64,000 bases of DNA from Bradyrhizobium sp. RP6 (lineage in GTDB: Bacteria; Pseudomonadota; Alphaproteobacteria; Rhizobiales; Xanthobacteraceae): the NCBI RefSeq assembly GCF_003837805.1, contig NZ_RQIT01000001.1:186001-250000 (forward strand), in the 5' to 3' direction. Below, one piece after another: positions 1 to 16,107 of the stretch. Below the pieces are notes generated by a model. It was not told where the DNA came from. It saw only the letters and a list, made by a program, of their open reading frames with translations, and ran no database searches. A program made the translations under genes and the position numbers. The stretch's first letter is position 1, and every line of letters begins with the position of its first letter.

Positions 1-1
1 C

Positions 2-208
2 CGCGTCGAGAAGGCAGGCATCCTGCAAGCCGGCGTCGGCAAGGCCTCGTTCTCCGAGGAGAAGCTGGTCGAGAACATCAAGGCTCTCGCCGATGCTGTC
101 TCCAAGGCGAAGCCGGCCGGTTCCAAGGGCACCTACATCCAGCGCGTTGCGGTGTCCTCGACGATGGGCCCCGGCGTGAAGGTCGAGCCGGGCACCATTC
201 TCGGCTGA
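2..208 (+). CDS. rplA: 50S ribosomal protein L1, C-terminal part
   Basis: The last 68 codons of an ORF that enters from the left edge. The sequence ends in the L1-type tail ([20 protein letters not shown] followed by a short end). L1 forms the mobile stalk of the large subunit at the E site and binds 23S rRNA; in many bacteria it also represses its own operon. It sits upstream of rplJ-rplL-rpoBC as in most bacteria, but here a dehydrogenase gene separates it from rplJ. The start lies outside the window. Confidence 0.95.
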   Translation, partial: RVEKAGILQAGVGKASFSEEKLVENIKALADAVSKAKPAGSKGTYIQRVAVSSTMGPGVKVEPGTILG

Positions 209-231
209 GATTTCGAAATGACATGAGGCGT

Positions 232-270
232 GGGGCGGAATTGGGCAACCGATTCCGCCCCTCGTCGTTT
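232..270 (+). terminator. Probable terminator after rplA
   Basis: A perfect 10-bp stem (232-241 with 252-261, GGGGCGGAAT/ATTCCGCCCC) with a 10-nt loop starts 23 bases after the rplA stop and is followed by a T-rich stretch (TCGTCGTTT). It would end or thin out the rplA transcript before the dehydrogenase gene. The T tract is short, so termination may be partial. Confidence 0.55.
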
Positions 271-298
271 GTGGCGGCGTTGACCGGAAACAAGAACA

Positions 299-1252
299 AT
301 GGCTGACAAGGTCCTGATCTACTCGCGTTTTCCGAAAACGATGATGGCGCGTTTTGCCGAGCGGTTCGAGCTGCTCGACACCGCTGGCAAGCCGGCGCGG
401 GAGGTGTTTTCGGCGGATGAGCTCGGCGGCATCCGCGCGATGCTGACGGCGGGCGGCACCCCGCTCGGCGCGGAGGCGATGGACCTGTTTCCAAAGCTCG
501 GCGCCATCGTCTGCTACGGCACCGGTTATGACGGCGTCGACCTGAAGGCGGCCGCCGCGCGCAATATCGCCATCGGCCACAGTCCGGGCGCCAATGCGGC
601 CTCGGTCGCCGACATCGCGATGACTCTGATGCTCGCGGCGACGCGGCGGCTCCTGGCCGCCGACCAATATGTCCGCAGTGGCGACTGGGCGGCGTCAAAA
701 CAGTCGGCGATGATGCGGCCCCAGGCCGGCATGCCCGGCCGCCGCATCGGCGTCTACGGCATGGGCGAGATCGGCCGCAAGATCGCCGCGCGCTGCGCGG
801 CTTTCGAGACCGAGGTCGGCTATTTCAGCCGCACCCAATACGACCTGCCCTATCGATATTTTCCGTCTCTGGAGGCGCTGGCCGACTGGTGCAGCGTGCT
901 CATGATCGCGGTCCGGGCAGGGGCCGAGACCCAGCATGTCGTCAATGCTGATATTCTTCGGCGCCTCGGCGCGGACGGCTATGTCGTCAACGTCTCCCGC
1001 GGCTCAGTCGTAGACGAGAAAGCCCTGGTCGCGGCGCTCGCTGACAACGCCATAGCCGGCGCCGGCCTCGACGTCTTTGCGACGGAGCCGCACACCCCTG
1101 ATGCGCTGACGGCGCTGCCGAACGTGGTATTCGCTCCGCATATCGGCGGCCACACCCTGGATTCGCACGTTGCCATGCAGAACTGCGTCCTGGCGAACTT
1201 GACCGCGTTCTTCGAGGGCAAGCCGCTTCCTTACGCCGTCAAATCGGCCTGA
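299..1252 (+). CDS. D-isomer specific 2-hydroxyacid dehydrogenase
   Basis: A 317-residue protein of the D-2-hydroxyacid dehydrogenase family (D-lactate/phosphoglycerate dehydrogenase fold). These enzymes reduce 2-oxoacids or oxidise 2-hydroxyacids with NAD(P)H in the cytoplasm. The Rossmann motif GxGxxG is at about residues 154-159 (GMGEIG). The family's catalytic elements are visible: Arg in VNVSRGSVV, Glu in DVFATEP and His in PHIGGHT. Length is typical. The exact substrate cannot be told; a glyoxylate/hydroxypyruvate reductase role is possible. It lies between rplA and rplJ, where many bacteria have no gene, and follows a terminator-like hairpin, so it probably has its own control. Confidence 0.9.
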   Translation: MADKVLIYSRFPKTMMARFAERFELLDTAGKPAREVFSADELGGIRAMLTAGGTPLGAEAMDLFPKLGAIVCYGTGYDGVDLKAAAARNIAIGHSPGANAASVADIAMTLMLAATRRLLAADQYVRSGDWAASKQSAMMRPQAGMPGRRIGVYGMGEIGRKIAARCAAFETEVGYFSRTQYDLPYRYFPSLEALADWCSVLMIAVRAGAETQHVVNADILRRLGADGYVVNVSRGSVVDEKALVAALADNAIAGAGLDVFATEPHTPDALTALPNVVFAPHIGGHTLDSHVAMQNCVLANLTAFFEGKPLPYAVKSA

Positions 1253-1838
1253 ATCGGGCCTTGTTGGCCGAGATCAAGCCTGGCCGGCAATCGACTGGAA
1301 CTGGTGTGAATTTTGCTCTTGGCAAGCAGGCGCGGAGCGGTTAAAGAACCGCCTCCGAACGTACCGGCCTCGGCTGGCGCGTTCGTGCACGCATTCCGAA
1401 AAACCGGCATGACAGGAGATCATTCCTTTTCAGGACGTCCGCAAGGATTTGCCCGGAAAGGAAGGAAAGACCGTCGGTTGGATGGGGTGTGGGCAGAGGT
1501 CGGACGGTTCGCCGGCTGGCCTCGTCCTGTCCAAGACTGCAGGCGCCTGCGGGAAATTTCGATTTCTCAACGGCTTAATCGCATGGCCTGCATAGACGGG
1601 TGAAGACCGGATTTCACTTCGCGCCCAGCTTAACGGTTGGGTTCGCGAAACGGGTCTGGTTCGGACCTCGACACGCCGTGGGTCTCCAAGGGGACTCCCG
1701 GAGGGCAGGCTTTGAATTGTCGTCTTGCCCGGCGTGTCCGATGGGTTTTTGGCCCGGAGGTTCAGGTTCGGGCGGGACGATGGGTGCAACCCGGCGGTCC
1801 CGCTTCTCGCGATGACCGCCAACCGGAGAGAGCTTGCT
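1253..1838 (+). promoter_or_regulatory. Long rplJ leader with a possible L10 autoregulatory structure
   Basis: 586 bases without a convincing gene precede rplJ. Arms GACACGCC (1670-1677) and GGCGTGTC (1731-1738) pair perfectly. They enclose two smaller hairpins (about 1680-1697, and 1703-1707 with 1726-1730), giving a three-way junction roughly 100 nt upstream of the start codon. L10 leaders in other bacteria are bound by the L10-L7/L12 complex through a similarly branched RNA. The pairing is seen in the sequence; the L10-binding role is inference. No clear promoter could be assigned. Confidence 0.4.
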
Positions 1839-2357
1839 GTGGAACGAGCGGCAAAAAAAGAGGCGGTCGAACAGCTCAACGAGGTCTTCAAGACCACGAG
1901 CGTCGCGATCGTTGCTCAATATTCCGGCCTCACCGTCGCCCAGATGCAGAAGCTGCGCACGCAGATGAAGCAGGCTGGCGCCTCGGTGAAGGTCTCGAAG
2001 AACCGTCTCGCCAAAATTGCTCTTGAAGGCACCGACGTCGTTGCCATCGGCCCCATGTTGAAGGGGCCGACCGTGATCGCGACTTCCAACGATCCGGTAG
2101 CGGCGCCGAAGGTCGTCATCGAATTCGCCAAGGCGAACGAAAAGTTCGTCATCATCGGCGGCTCGATGGGTAAGACCGTCCTGAATGTCGACGGCGTGAA
2201 GGCGCTTGCCTCGCTGCCGTCGCTTGACGAACTGCGCGGCAAGATCGTCGGCCTCATCGTGGCCCCGGCGACCAAGCTGGCCCAGCTCGCCAACGCGCCC
2301 GCGGGCAAGCTCGCGCGCGTCATCCAGGCTCATGCCTCAAAGGGCGAAGCGGCCTGA
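1839..2357 (+). CDS. rplJ: 50S ribosomal protein L10
   Basis: A 172-residue L10, the base of the ribosomal stalk that carries L7/L12 dimers. The N-terminal rRNA-binding domain contains the typical stretch [15 protein letters not shown] and the C-terminal helix that docks L12 ends in SKGEAA. The GTG start at 1839 was chosen because GGAGAG lies 8 bases upstream and the protein then has the family's usual length; an in-frame ATG at 1812 would add nine residues with no support. It is followed 54 bases later by rplL, its stalk partner. Confidence 0.95.
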   Translation: MERAAKKEAVEQLNEVFKTTSVAIVAQYSGLTVAQMQKLRTQMKQAGASVKVSKNRLAKIALEGTDVVAIGPMLKGPTVIATSNDPVAAPKVVIEFAKANEKFVIIGGSMGKTVLNVDGVKALASLPSLDELRGKIVGLIVAPATKLAQLANAPAGKLARVIQAHASKGEAA

Positions 2358-2411
2358 CGCCCTTCGCAAAACTCAAACCCGAACCAGACTTACACTCAAG
2401 GGAACTGAACA

Positions 2412-2789
2412 ATGGCTGACTTGCAGAAGATCGTTGACGACCTCTCGAGCCTCACCGTGCTCGAAGCTGCCGAACTCGCGAAGCTCCTCGAAGAGAAGTG
2501 GGGCGTTTCGGCTGCCGCGGCTGTCGCCGTGGCCGGCCCCGCTGCTGGTGGCGCTGCCGCCGCTCCGGCGGAAGAGAAGACCGAGTTCACGGTCGTTCTC
2601 GCCAGCGCCGGCGACAAGAAGATCGAGGTCATCAAGGAAGTCCGCGCCATCACCGGTCTCGGCCTGAAGGAAGCAAAGGACCTCGTCGAGGGTGCTCCGA
2701 AGCCGCTGAAGGAAGGCGTGAACAAGGAAGAAGCCGAGAAGATCAAGGCGCAGATCGAGAAGGCCGGCGCCAAGGTCGAGCTCAAGTAA
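2412..2789 (+). CDS. rplL: 50S ribosomal protein L7/L12
   Basis: A 125-residue acidic stalk protein that recruits and activates the translational GTPases EF-G, EF-Tu and IF2. The N-terminal dimerisation domain ([20 protein letters not shown]) is followed by an Ala/Gly-rich hinge around residues 38-55 and the C-terminal factor-binding domain ([20 protein letters not shown]). It directly follows rplJ and is probably co-transcribed with it. A 481-bp spacer with strong hairpins separates it from rpoB. Confidence 0.97.
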   Translation: MADLQKIVDDLSSLTVLEAAELAKLLEEKWGVSAAAAVAVAGPAAGGAAAAPAEEKTEFTVVLASAGDKKIEVIKEVRAITGLGLKEAKDLVEGAPKPLKEGVNKEEAEKIKAQIEKAGAKVELK

Positions 2790-2918
2790 GCAACGCTTGC
2801 TGGCGGGATCCCGGCCGCGCATCGACGAGGTCCGGGATCCCGGTCCGCTCCTCAAGAGGGTGGGCCAGATGCAAAAGGCGTGCGACGGAACGTCCCGACG
2901 CAGGCCGAACACGAAAAA

Positions 2919-2955
2919 GTGTGGGGATTTGAGGGCCTAACCCTCGAATCTACAC
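2919..2955 (+). promoter_or_regulatory. Strong intergenic hairpin in the rplL-rpoB spacer
   Basis: Stem of about 15 bp with one small bulge: GTGTG (2919-2923) with CACAC-like 2951-2955, then GATTTGAGGG (2926-2935) with CCCTCGAATC (2941-2950), loop CCTAA. No T tract follows, so it looks more like a processing site or pause structure than a terminator. Confidence 0.5.
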
Positions 2956-3079
2956 TATTGTCGCCCCATATCGGGTCGGCAGCACGAAAGCGCGGTGGGC
3001 AGGGATGTCGGATTTCCCTGTAAGCCGTTGGGAGAGCAGGCTATTTCGGGCTTTTTCAGTCCGTGAAGACGATCGTTGT

Positions 3080-3124
3080 GACGGGCGGGCGCGCTCTTGC
3101 GCCCCGCGCGTCGTTTTGCGTTTT
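3080..3124 (+). terminator. Terminator-like attenuator in the rpoB leader
   Basis: A GC-rich stem (GACG 3080-3083 with CGTC 3109-3112, GCGGG 3085-3089 with CCCGC 3103-3107, GCGC 3091-3094 with GCGC 3099-3102) closes a TCTT loop. It is followed by GTTTTGCGTTTTG. It lies about 150 bases before the rpoB start, so it would lower but not abolish readthrough into rpoBC. This is a prediction from the sequence. Confidence 0.5.
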
Positions 3125-3270
3125 GAAGGTCCGAAGAACGGAATCAGGACATTCTCGCCTGAAACTGCGTCTCCGGCCCCAAGACGGGTTCGAAAATTCA
3201 ACCCGGAGAGCGGTGGCAGCCGCGTTCCGGACGGCGCGCCCAGAGCGGGCGACGAAAATGAGAGGCCACG

Positions 3271-7395
<4,125 letters not shown>

Positions 7396-7406
7396 TTCGA
7401 CCTTTC

Positions 7407-7431
7407 ATGCCCGGCCTTCGCGGCCGGGCAT
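7407..7431 (+). repeat. Palindrome between rpoB and rpoC
   Basis: A perfect 10-bp inverted repeat (ATGCCCGGCC at 7407-7416 with GGCCGGGCAT at 7422-7431) 11 bases after the rpoB stop. No T tract follows. A second, weaker GGCGCC/GGCGCC pairing lies within 7432-7466. It may stabilise the rpoB end or serve as a processing signal. The GCCCGGCC core resembles common dispersed palindromes of Bradyrhizobium. Confidence 0.5.
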
Positions 7432-7524
7432 CGGCGCCCCGCCTGAAGCCTTGAGGGCAGGGCGCCCCGCTTGAGTGATTTTCGAATTTGCGGCCGGAGG
7501 CGACCGGCACGCGAGGAGAAGACG

Positions 7525-11721
<4,197 letters not shown>

Positions 11722-11752
11722 TCGTTCATCCGTAGGAATACCGAGGACAATG

Positions 11753-11780
11753 AAAAGGCCGGCTTTTTGCCGGCCTTTTT
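11753..11780 (+). terminator. Intrinsic terminator after rpoC
   Basis: Stem AAAAGGCCGGC (11753-11763) with GCCGGCCTTTT (11769-11779), loop TTTTT, ending in a T tract. It is a textbook Rho-independent terminator that closes the rpoBC transcript 31 bases after the stop codon. Confidence 0.9.
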
Positions 11781-11913
11781 GCTGCTTTGTTTCCTTGCTG
11801 CGATGCAGGATCAGCCTTTGTTCATCTTTCCTTCAGCCGTAAAAGCGCTTCTGCTAGGAGAGCTTAGACCGGTGATCCCGTGAAGGGGGCAGGCCGGAGA
11901 CCACGGAACTCTC

Positions 11914-13974
11914 ATGCTTGATCTTGCAATCGTAGGCGGCGGCCCCGGCGGGCTGATGAGCGCCTGGTATCTGAAGCGTAAGCTCGGCGATCTCTGTCGC
12001 GTCACCATCTACGAGGCCTCAGACCGGCTGGGCGGCAAGATCGCCACGCGCAAATTCGATTCGGCGCCCGCGATGTACGAAGCCGGGGTTGCCGAGATCT
12101 ACGACTACTCGATGACGGGACCGGATCCGCTGCGCGAGCTGATCCAGCATTTCGGCCTCCAGACCATTCCGATGGACGCCGAGCAGGTGCAGTTCGGCGG
12201 CGAGCTCCTCAATGACGTGCCGGGCATGCGCCGCAGATACGGCGCCAAGACCGCAGCGGCGATCGAGGCATTCCGCAAGCGATGCACCGAGGTGATGTCG
12301 CCGATCGAATATTACGAGGGCGTCGGCGCGCACGACAACGAGAATCCCTGGGCCTACAAGACCGCCGAGCAGGTGCTCGACGAGGAGGTCGAGGACGAGA
12401 CGGCAAAGCGCTTCTTCAAGGTGATGGCGCGCTCCGACATCGCGACCGAGAGCCACAACACCAATGGTCTCAACGCGCTCAAGAACTATCTCATGGACGT
12501 CGACGGCTATATCGGCCTCTATTCCATCCAGAACGGCAACGAGCAGCTGATCGAATGCCTGCAGTCGGAGGTTAATGCCGACATCCAGCTCAATCACCGC
12601 GTGCTCACCGTCGGCAAGGCGCCGACCGGCCGCTATCAGCTCAAGATGATGAACGGCAAGGGGCCGGAGACCCGAGACTTCGATCTCGTGCTGGTCTGCC
12701 TGCCGCATTCCTGGCTCGCCACCCTCAGTTGGGAGGGCGAGCAACTGCGCAAGTCGATGGTCAAGCACGTTGCCTATTTCGACCGCCCCGCGCACTATTT
12801 GCGCGTCTCAATCCTGTTCGACGAGCCGTTCTGGGGCGAGCAGATTCCGGGCGCCTGGTTCATGTCGGAGGCTTTCGGCGGCTGCTGCGTCTACAACGAG
12901 GGCGCGCGCCACGACGTCGGCAAGCATGGCGTTCTGAACTGGCTCATTCCCGGATCCGATGCGCTGGCATTTGCCAATCTGTCGGATCAGGAGCTAATCG
13001 ATGCCGCCCTGAAATCGCTGCCCGCTTCTCTCGGCGATGCGCGTTTGCATTTCATGGAAGGCAAGATCCACCGCTGGCTGTCGTCGGTGAATGCGATTCC
13101 GGGCGGCTTGCCCGTGCGCGACGTCATGACCAACCACCGGCCGGAGCCGAAGGAGCATCCGGGCGTCGTCGTGGTCGGCGACTACCTGTTCGACTCGACG
13201 CTGAACGGGCTGCTCGACTCCTCGGACGCCGCCACAGACATCATCCTCACCGAGATGATGCGTCTGCGCCGGCAGCGCGCGCAGGGGGACAAGCCGCTCT
13301 CCGACAAGATCGATCGCGATTACTTCGAGAACTACCGCGGCCTCGGTCCCTATCACGAGGCTTGGCGCCACTTCACCGATCCCGACTATCTCGCCAAGCT
13401 GATCAGCATCGTCTGGAACAAGGCCGAAGGCGCCAAGCTGCTTGTGGCGGGCTCCGCAAGCGGCGAACTGGTCGGCGCGCTGCGCGATCGCGGCATCGAT
13501 GCATGGGGAATCGAGAACAACCGCGCTATCCATGCCAAGACGCCGAAAGCGCTGAAGAAGTACAACAAGCTCGGCTCGATCACGGACATGCCGTTCAAGG
13601 ACGGTGCCTTCGACTTCGTGTTCGAGACCAGCCTCTGCCATCTTTCCCCGAAGCAGGTGGCCCGTGCGATCCGCGAGCTCAACCGCGTGGTCAAGACCGG
13701 CCTCGTGTTCGGCTCGATCACCTCGGACATGGCGCCCGCGTTGATCGATCGCTACGATCTCCTGCGTGGGGTCAAGAAACTCGGCACCTGGTGGGAATGG
13801 TCCGAACTGTTCTTCGGCAACGGCTTCGACCTGTCGATGCACCGCAAGGATTGCACCGATGCGCTCTGGGAGGCGACGCTCGCCGCCAACAAGGGGCCGG
13901 GACAGTGGTACGCCGACGCCGACAGCTTGCGCTATTCGTTCTTCGACAAGGTCGAAGATGAGGACGAGGATTAG
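11914..13974 (+). CDS. FAD-dependent oxidoreductase fused to a methyltransferase-like domain
   Basis: A 686-residue two-part protein that I cannot name. Residues 1 to about 450 form an amine-oxidase-like flavoprotein: the dinucleotide motif GGGPGG is at 8-13, followed by DRLGGK, and the C-terminal FAD motif VVVVGDYLFDSTLNGLLDS is near 425. Residues about 490-660 look like a SAM-dependent methyltransferase: motif I is LLVAGSASGE at 509-518, an acidic ligand follows in WGIENN, and DMPFKDGAFDFVFET begins at 558. The protein ends in an acidic tail (KVEDEDED). It lies between the rpoC terminator and an ABC exporter that also has acidic ends, 132 bases apart and on the same strand, so the two probably work together, perhaps making and exporting a modified small molecule or lipid. 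That role is inference. Confidence 0.8.
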   Translation: MLDLAIVGGGPGGLMSAWYLKRKLGDLCRVTIYEASDRLGGKIATRKFDSAPAMYEAGVAEIYDYSMTGPDPLRELIQHFGLQTIPMDAEQVQFGGELLNDVPGMRRRYGAKTAAAIEAFRKRCTEVMSPIEYYEGVGAHDNENPWAYKTAEQVLDEEVEDETAKRFFKVMARSDIATESHNTNGLNALKNYLMDVDGYIGLYSIQNGNEQLIECLQSEVNADIQLNHRVLTVGKAPTGRYQLKMMNGKGPETRDFDLVLVCLPHSWLATLSWEGEQLRKSMVKHVAYFDRPAHYLRVSILFDEPFWGEQIPGAWFMSEAFGGCCVYNEGARHDVGKHGVLNWLIPGSDALAFANLSDQELIDAALKSLPASLGDARLHFMEGKIHRWLSSVNAIPGGLPVRDVMTNHRPEPKEHPGVVVVGDYLFDSTLNGLLDSSDAATDIILTEMMRLRRQRAQGDKPLSDKIDRDYFENYRGLGPYHEAWRHFTDPDYLAKLISIVWNKAEGAKLLVAGSASGELVGALRDRGIDAWGIENNRAIHAKTPKALKKYNKLGSITDMPFKDGAFDFVFETSLCHLSPKQVARAIRELNRVVKTGLVFGSITSDMAPALIDRYDLLRGVKKLGTWWEWSELFFGNGFDLSMHRKDCTDALWEATLAANKGPGQWYADADSLRYSFFDKVEDEDED

Positions 13975-14106
13975 CCGCACGGCGTGCATCGGATTCGCCA
14001 ATTGTTTTGCCGAATTCATCTTGATCGCATAGAATCGGTGCAATAGCGGTTGCCGCTATTCCTGCATTCTCTGCGGTCATGCCGGCCGTCAGCATCGGTT
14101 GGTTTC

Positions 14107-16107
14107 ATGGCGTCCAAGCCTCACTCGCCCGACAAACAGAAGCTCGCCGCGGAAGAGGCGGCCGAGCTCGACGACAAGCTCGCCTCCGCTGCCAGGCCGG
14201 ACCTCGAAGATGACGAGGACGGCGAAGACGAGGGGGATGACGAGCTCGACGATGACGATGAGGACGAGGACCTCGTCGTTTTTACCGCGCGCGAAGCGGC
14301 TGGCGCGCTCGCGACCATCGTCGGATTCGTCAAACCTTATCTGACGAACTACAAGCGGATGCTGTCATTCGTGGCGTTCGGCGTCTTCGTGGAGACGCTG
14401 TTCAACGTCATCATGCCGCTCAGCCTCAAGTTCCTGATCGACGAGGCGCTCGGGGAGGAGGATTTCCAGGCGCTGTACAAGATCCTCGGCGTGCTTGCGG
14501 TCGCCGGCATCTTCACCTCGATCGTGGCCGTCTGGTACGAGCGCTGGGACGCGCGGCTTGCCGCCTGCATCATCTCCGACGTCCGCAGGCGCCTGTTCGA
14601 GCACGTCCAGGACCTGCCGGCAGCCTATTTCGGGCGCACCAAGCGCGGCGAGATCCTGTCGCGCTTCTCCGTCGACCTCTCGGCTTTCGAAGGCTCGGTC
14701 AAGACCTTTGCAAACAGCGCTGCGCTGCCATTTCTGGAACTGGTCGCAGGCATTATCCTGATGTTGTTCTTGAACTGGCAGCTTGCGGTGGTCGCGTTGC
14801 TGGTGTTCCCGATCACGTTGATCGGCCCGCGGATCCTGACGCCCAAGGCGGTGCAGGCCAATTACGAGCAGAAGCTCAACGAGAGTGCGCTGCTCGGCAT
14901 GGTGCAGGAGAACGTGGCCGCCCAGGCTGTGATCAAGGCGTTCAGCCTGCAACGCAAGATGTTCGGCTTCTTCACCTTGCGCAACGATGAGACCCGCAAC
15001 AAGATCGCCTCGGCCGCGTTCCTCTCGACCATGGTGGAGCGGACGGTCACCATCTCGGTGCTCCTCCTGCACCTCGTGGTGCTCGCGATCGGCGCGTATC
15101 TCGCGACCAAGGGCCAGATTACCATCGGCACCTTCGTCACCTTCGAGAGCGCGTTCTGGGAGGTTTCCTACAACATCGCTCATGTGATGCATTTCATCCC
15201 GGTGTCGATCTCTTCGGCCGCCGCGATCCGCCACATCCAGGAACTGCTCGACGAGCCGACGCGGAGCGCCGATCGACCCGGCGCGCCCGATCTGCCGCGC
15301 ATCACCCACGACATTACGTTCGATCACGTCACCTTTCAGTACGAGGGCAGTCAGACCCCGGTGCTGGACAATCTCAGTCTCAAGCTCAATGCGGGCAAGC
15401 GCATCGCGATCGTCGGACCGAGCGGCTCCGGCAAGAGCACGCTGCTCAACCTGATCCTGCGGCTCTACGTGCCCGACGAAGGCCGCGTCACCATCGATGG
15501 CGTCGACGTCCGCAAGGTGACGCTGGATTCGCTGCGCCGGAGCATGGCCGTGGTGTTCCAGGAGAACATGCTGTTCAACATGTCGATCCGCGAGAACATC
15601 CGGCTGGGCAAGGAGGGGGCGACCGACGAGGAAGTGGAGGAGGCGGCCAAGAAGGCCGAGATCCACCGCTACATCATGAGCCTGCCGCAGCGATACGACA
15701 CGCCGGTCGGCGAGCGTGGAGACACGCTGTCAGGCGGCCAGCGCCAGCGCATCGCGATCGCGCGCGCAATCATCCGTAACCCGTCCGTGCTGCTGCTGGA
15801 CGAGGCCACATCGGCGCTCGACCAGACCACGGAGGCCGCGATCAACCGCACGCTGCTCAAGATCGCCAAGGGCCGCACCATGATCTGGTCGACTCACCGT
15901 CTGACCTCGGTGGTCGAGATGGACGAGATCATCGTGATTTCAGGGGGCAGGGCGATCGAGCGCGGCTCCCACGCCGCATTGCTCGCCAAGAACGGCACCT
16001 ATCGCAAGCTGTGGAACGACCAGATCCATCAGCCGCATGGCGCGTCGGCTCACGACGACGACAGAGGCGATGAAGACGATCTCGATGACGAAGAGGACGA
16101 GGAGTGA
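14107..16107 (+). CDS. ABC transporter, fused permease and ATPase, with acidic termini
   Basis: A 666-residue half-transporter of the ABCB/MsbA type that would form a homodimeric exporter in the inner membrane. A cytoplasmic N-terminal extension contains a run of about 25 mostly Asp/Glu residues (roughly 36-60). The transmembrane domain spans about 75-370. The ATPase has Walker A GPSGSGKST at 437-445, signature LSGGQ at 541-545, Walker B VLLLDEAT near 561 and switch His in STHR. The C-terminus is again acidic (DRGDEDDLDDEEDEE). The ATG at 14107 was preferred over an upstream TTG. The substrate is unknown; lipid or peptide export are both possible. Confidence 0.88.
   Translation: MASKPHSPDKQKLAAEEAAELDDKLASAARPDLEDDEDGEDEGDDELDDDDEDEDLVVFTAREAAGALATIVGFVKPYLTNYKRMLSFVAFGVFVETLFNVIMPLSLKFLIDEALGEEDFQALYKILGVLAVAGIFTSIVAVWYERWDARLAACIISDVRRRLFEHVQDLPAAYFGRTKRGEILSRFSVDLSAFEGSVKTFANSAALPFLELVAGIILMLFLNWQLAVVALLVFPITLIGPRILTPKAVQANYEQKLNESALLGMVQENVAAQAVIKAFSLQRKMFGFFTLRNDETRNKIASAAFLSTMVERTVTISVLLLHLVVLAIGAYLATKGQITIGTFVTFESAFWEVSYNIAHVMHFIPVSISSAAAIRHIQELLDEPTRSADRPGAPDLPRITHDITFDHVTFQYEGSQTPVLDNLSLKLNAGKRIAIVGPSGSGKSTLLNLILRLYVPDEGRVTIDGVDVRKVTLDSLRRSMAVVFQENMLFNMSIRENIRLGKEGATDEEVEEAAKKAEIHRYIMSLPQRYDTPVGERGDTLSGGQRQRIAIARAIIRNPSVLLLDEATSALDQTTEAAINRTLLKIAKGRTMIWSTHRLTSVVEMDEIIVISGGRAIERGSHAALLAKNGTYRKLWNDQIHQPHGASAHDDDRGDEDDLDDEEDEE

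Larger units (their letters stand above)
2790..3270 (+). promoter_or_regulatory. rplL-rpoB spacer with hairpins
   Basis: 481 bases without a gene. It holds two copies of the palindrome CGGGATCCCG (2804-2813, 2833-2842). It also holds a long hairpin at 2919-2955 (GAGGG/CCCTC core, extended through GATT/AATC and GTGT/ACAC) and a terminator-like stem at 3080-3112 followed by T runs. In E. coli this spacer contains an attenuator and an RNase III site that set the rplL:rpoB ratio. The same role is inferred here from position and structure only. Confidence 0.5.

Noticed and set aside
1313..1603. A 96-codon open frame in the rplJ leader
   Set aside because: No recognisable domain, no ribosome binding site, composition unlike neighbouring genes. 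The region is better explained as an untranslated leader.
7432..7468. GGCGCC/GGCGCC pairing before rpoC as a terminator
   Set aside because: No T tract, and termination there would cut rpoC from rpoB; a processing or neutral structure is more likely.
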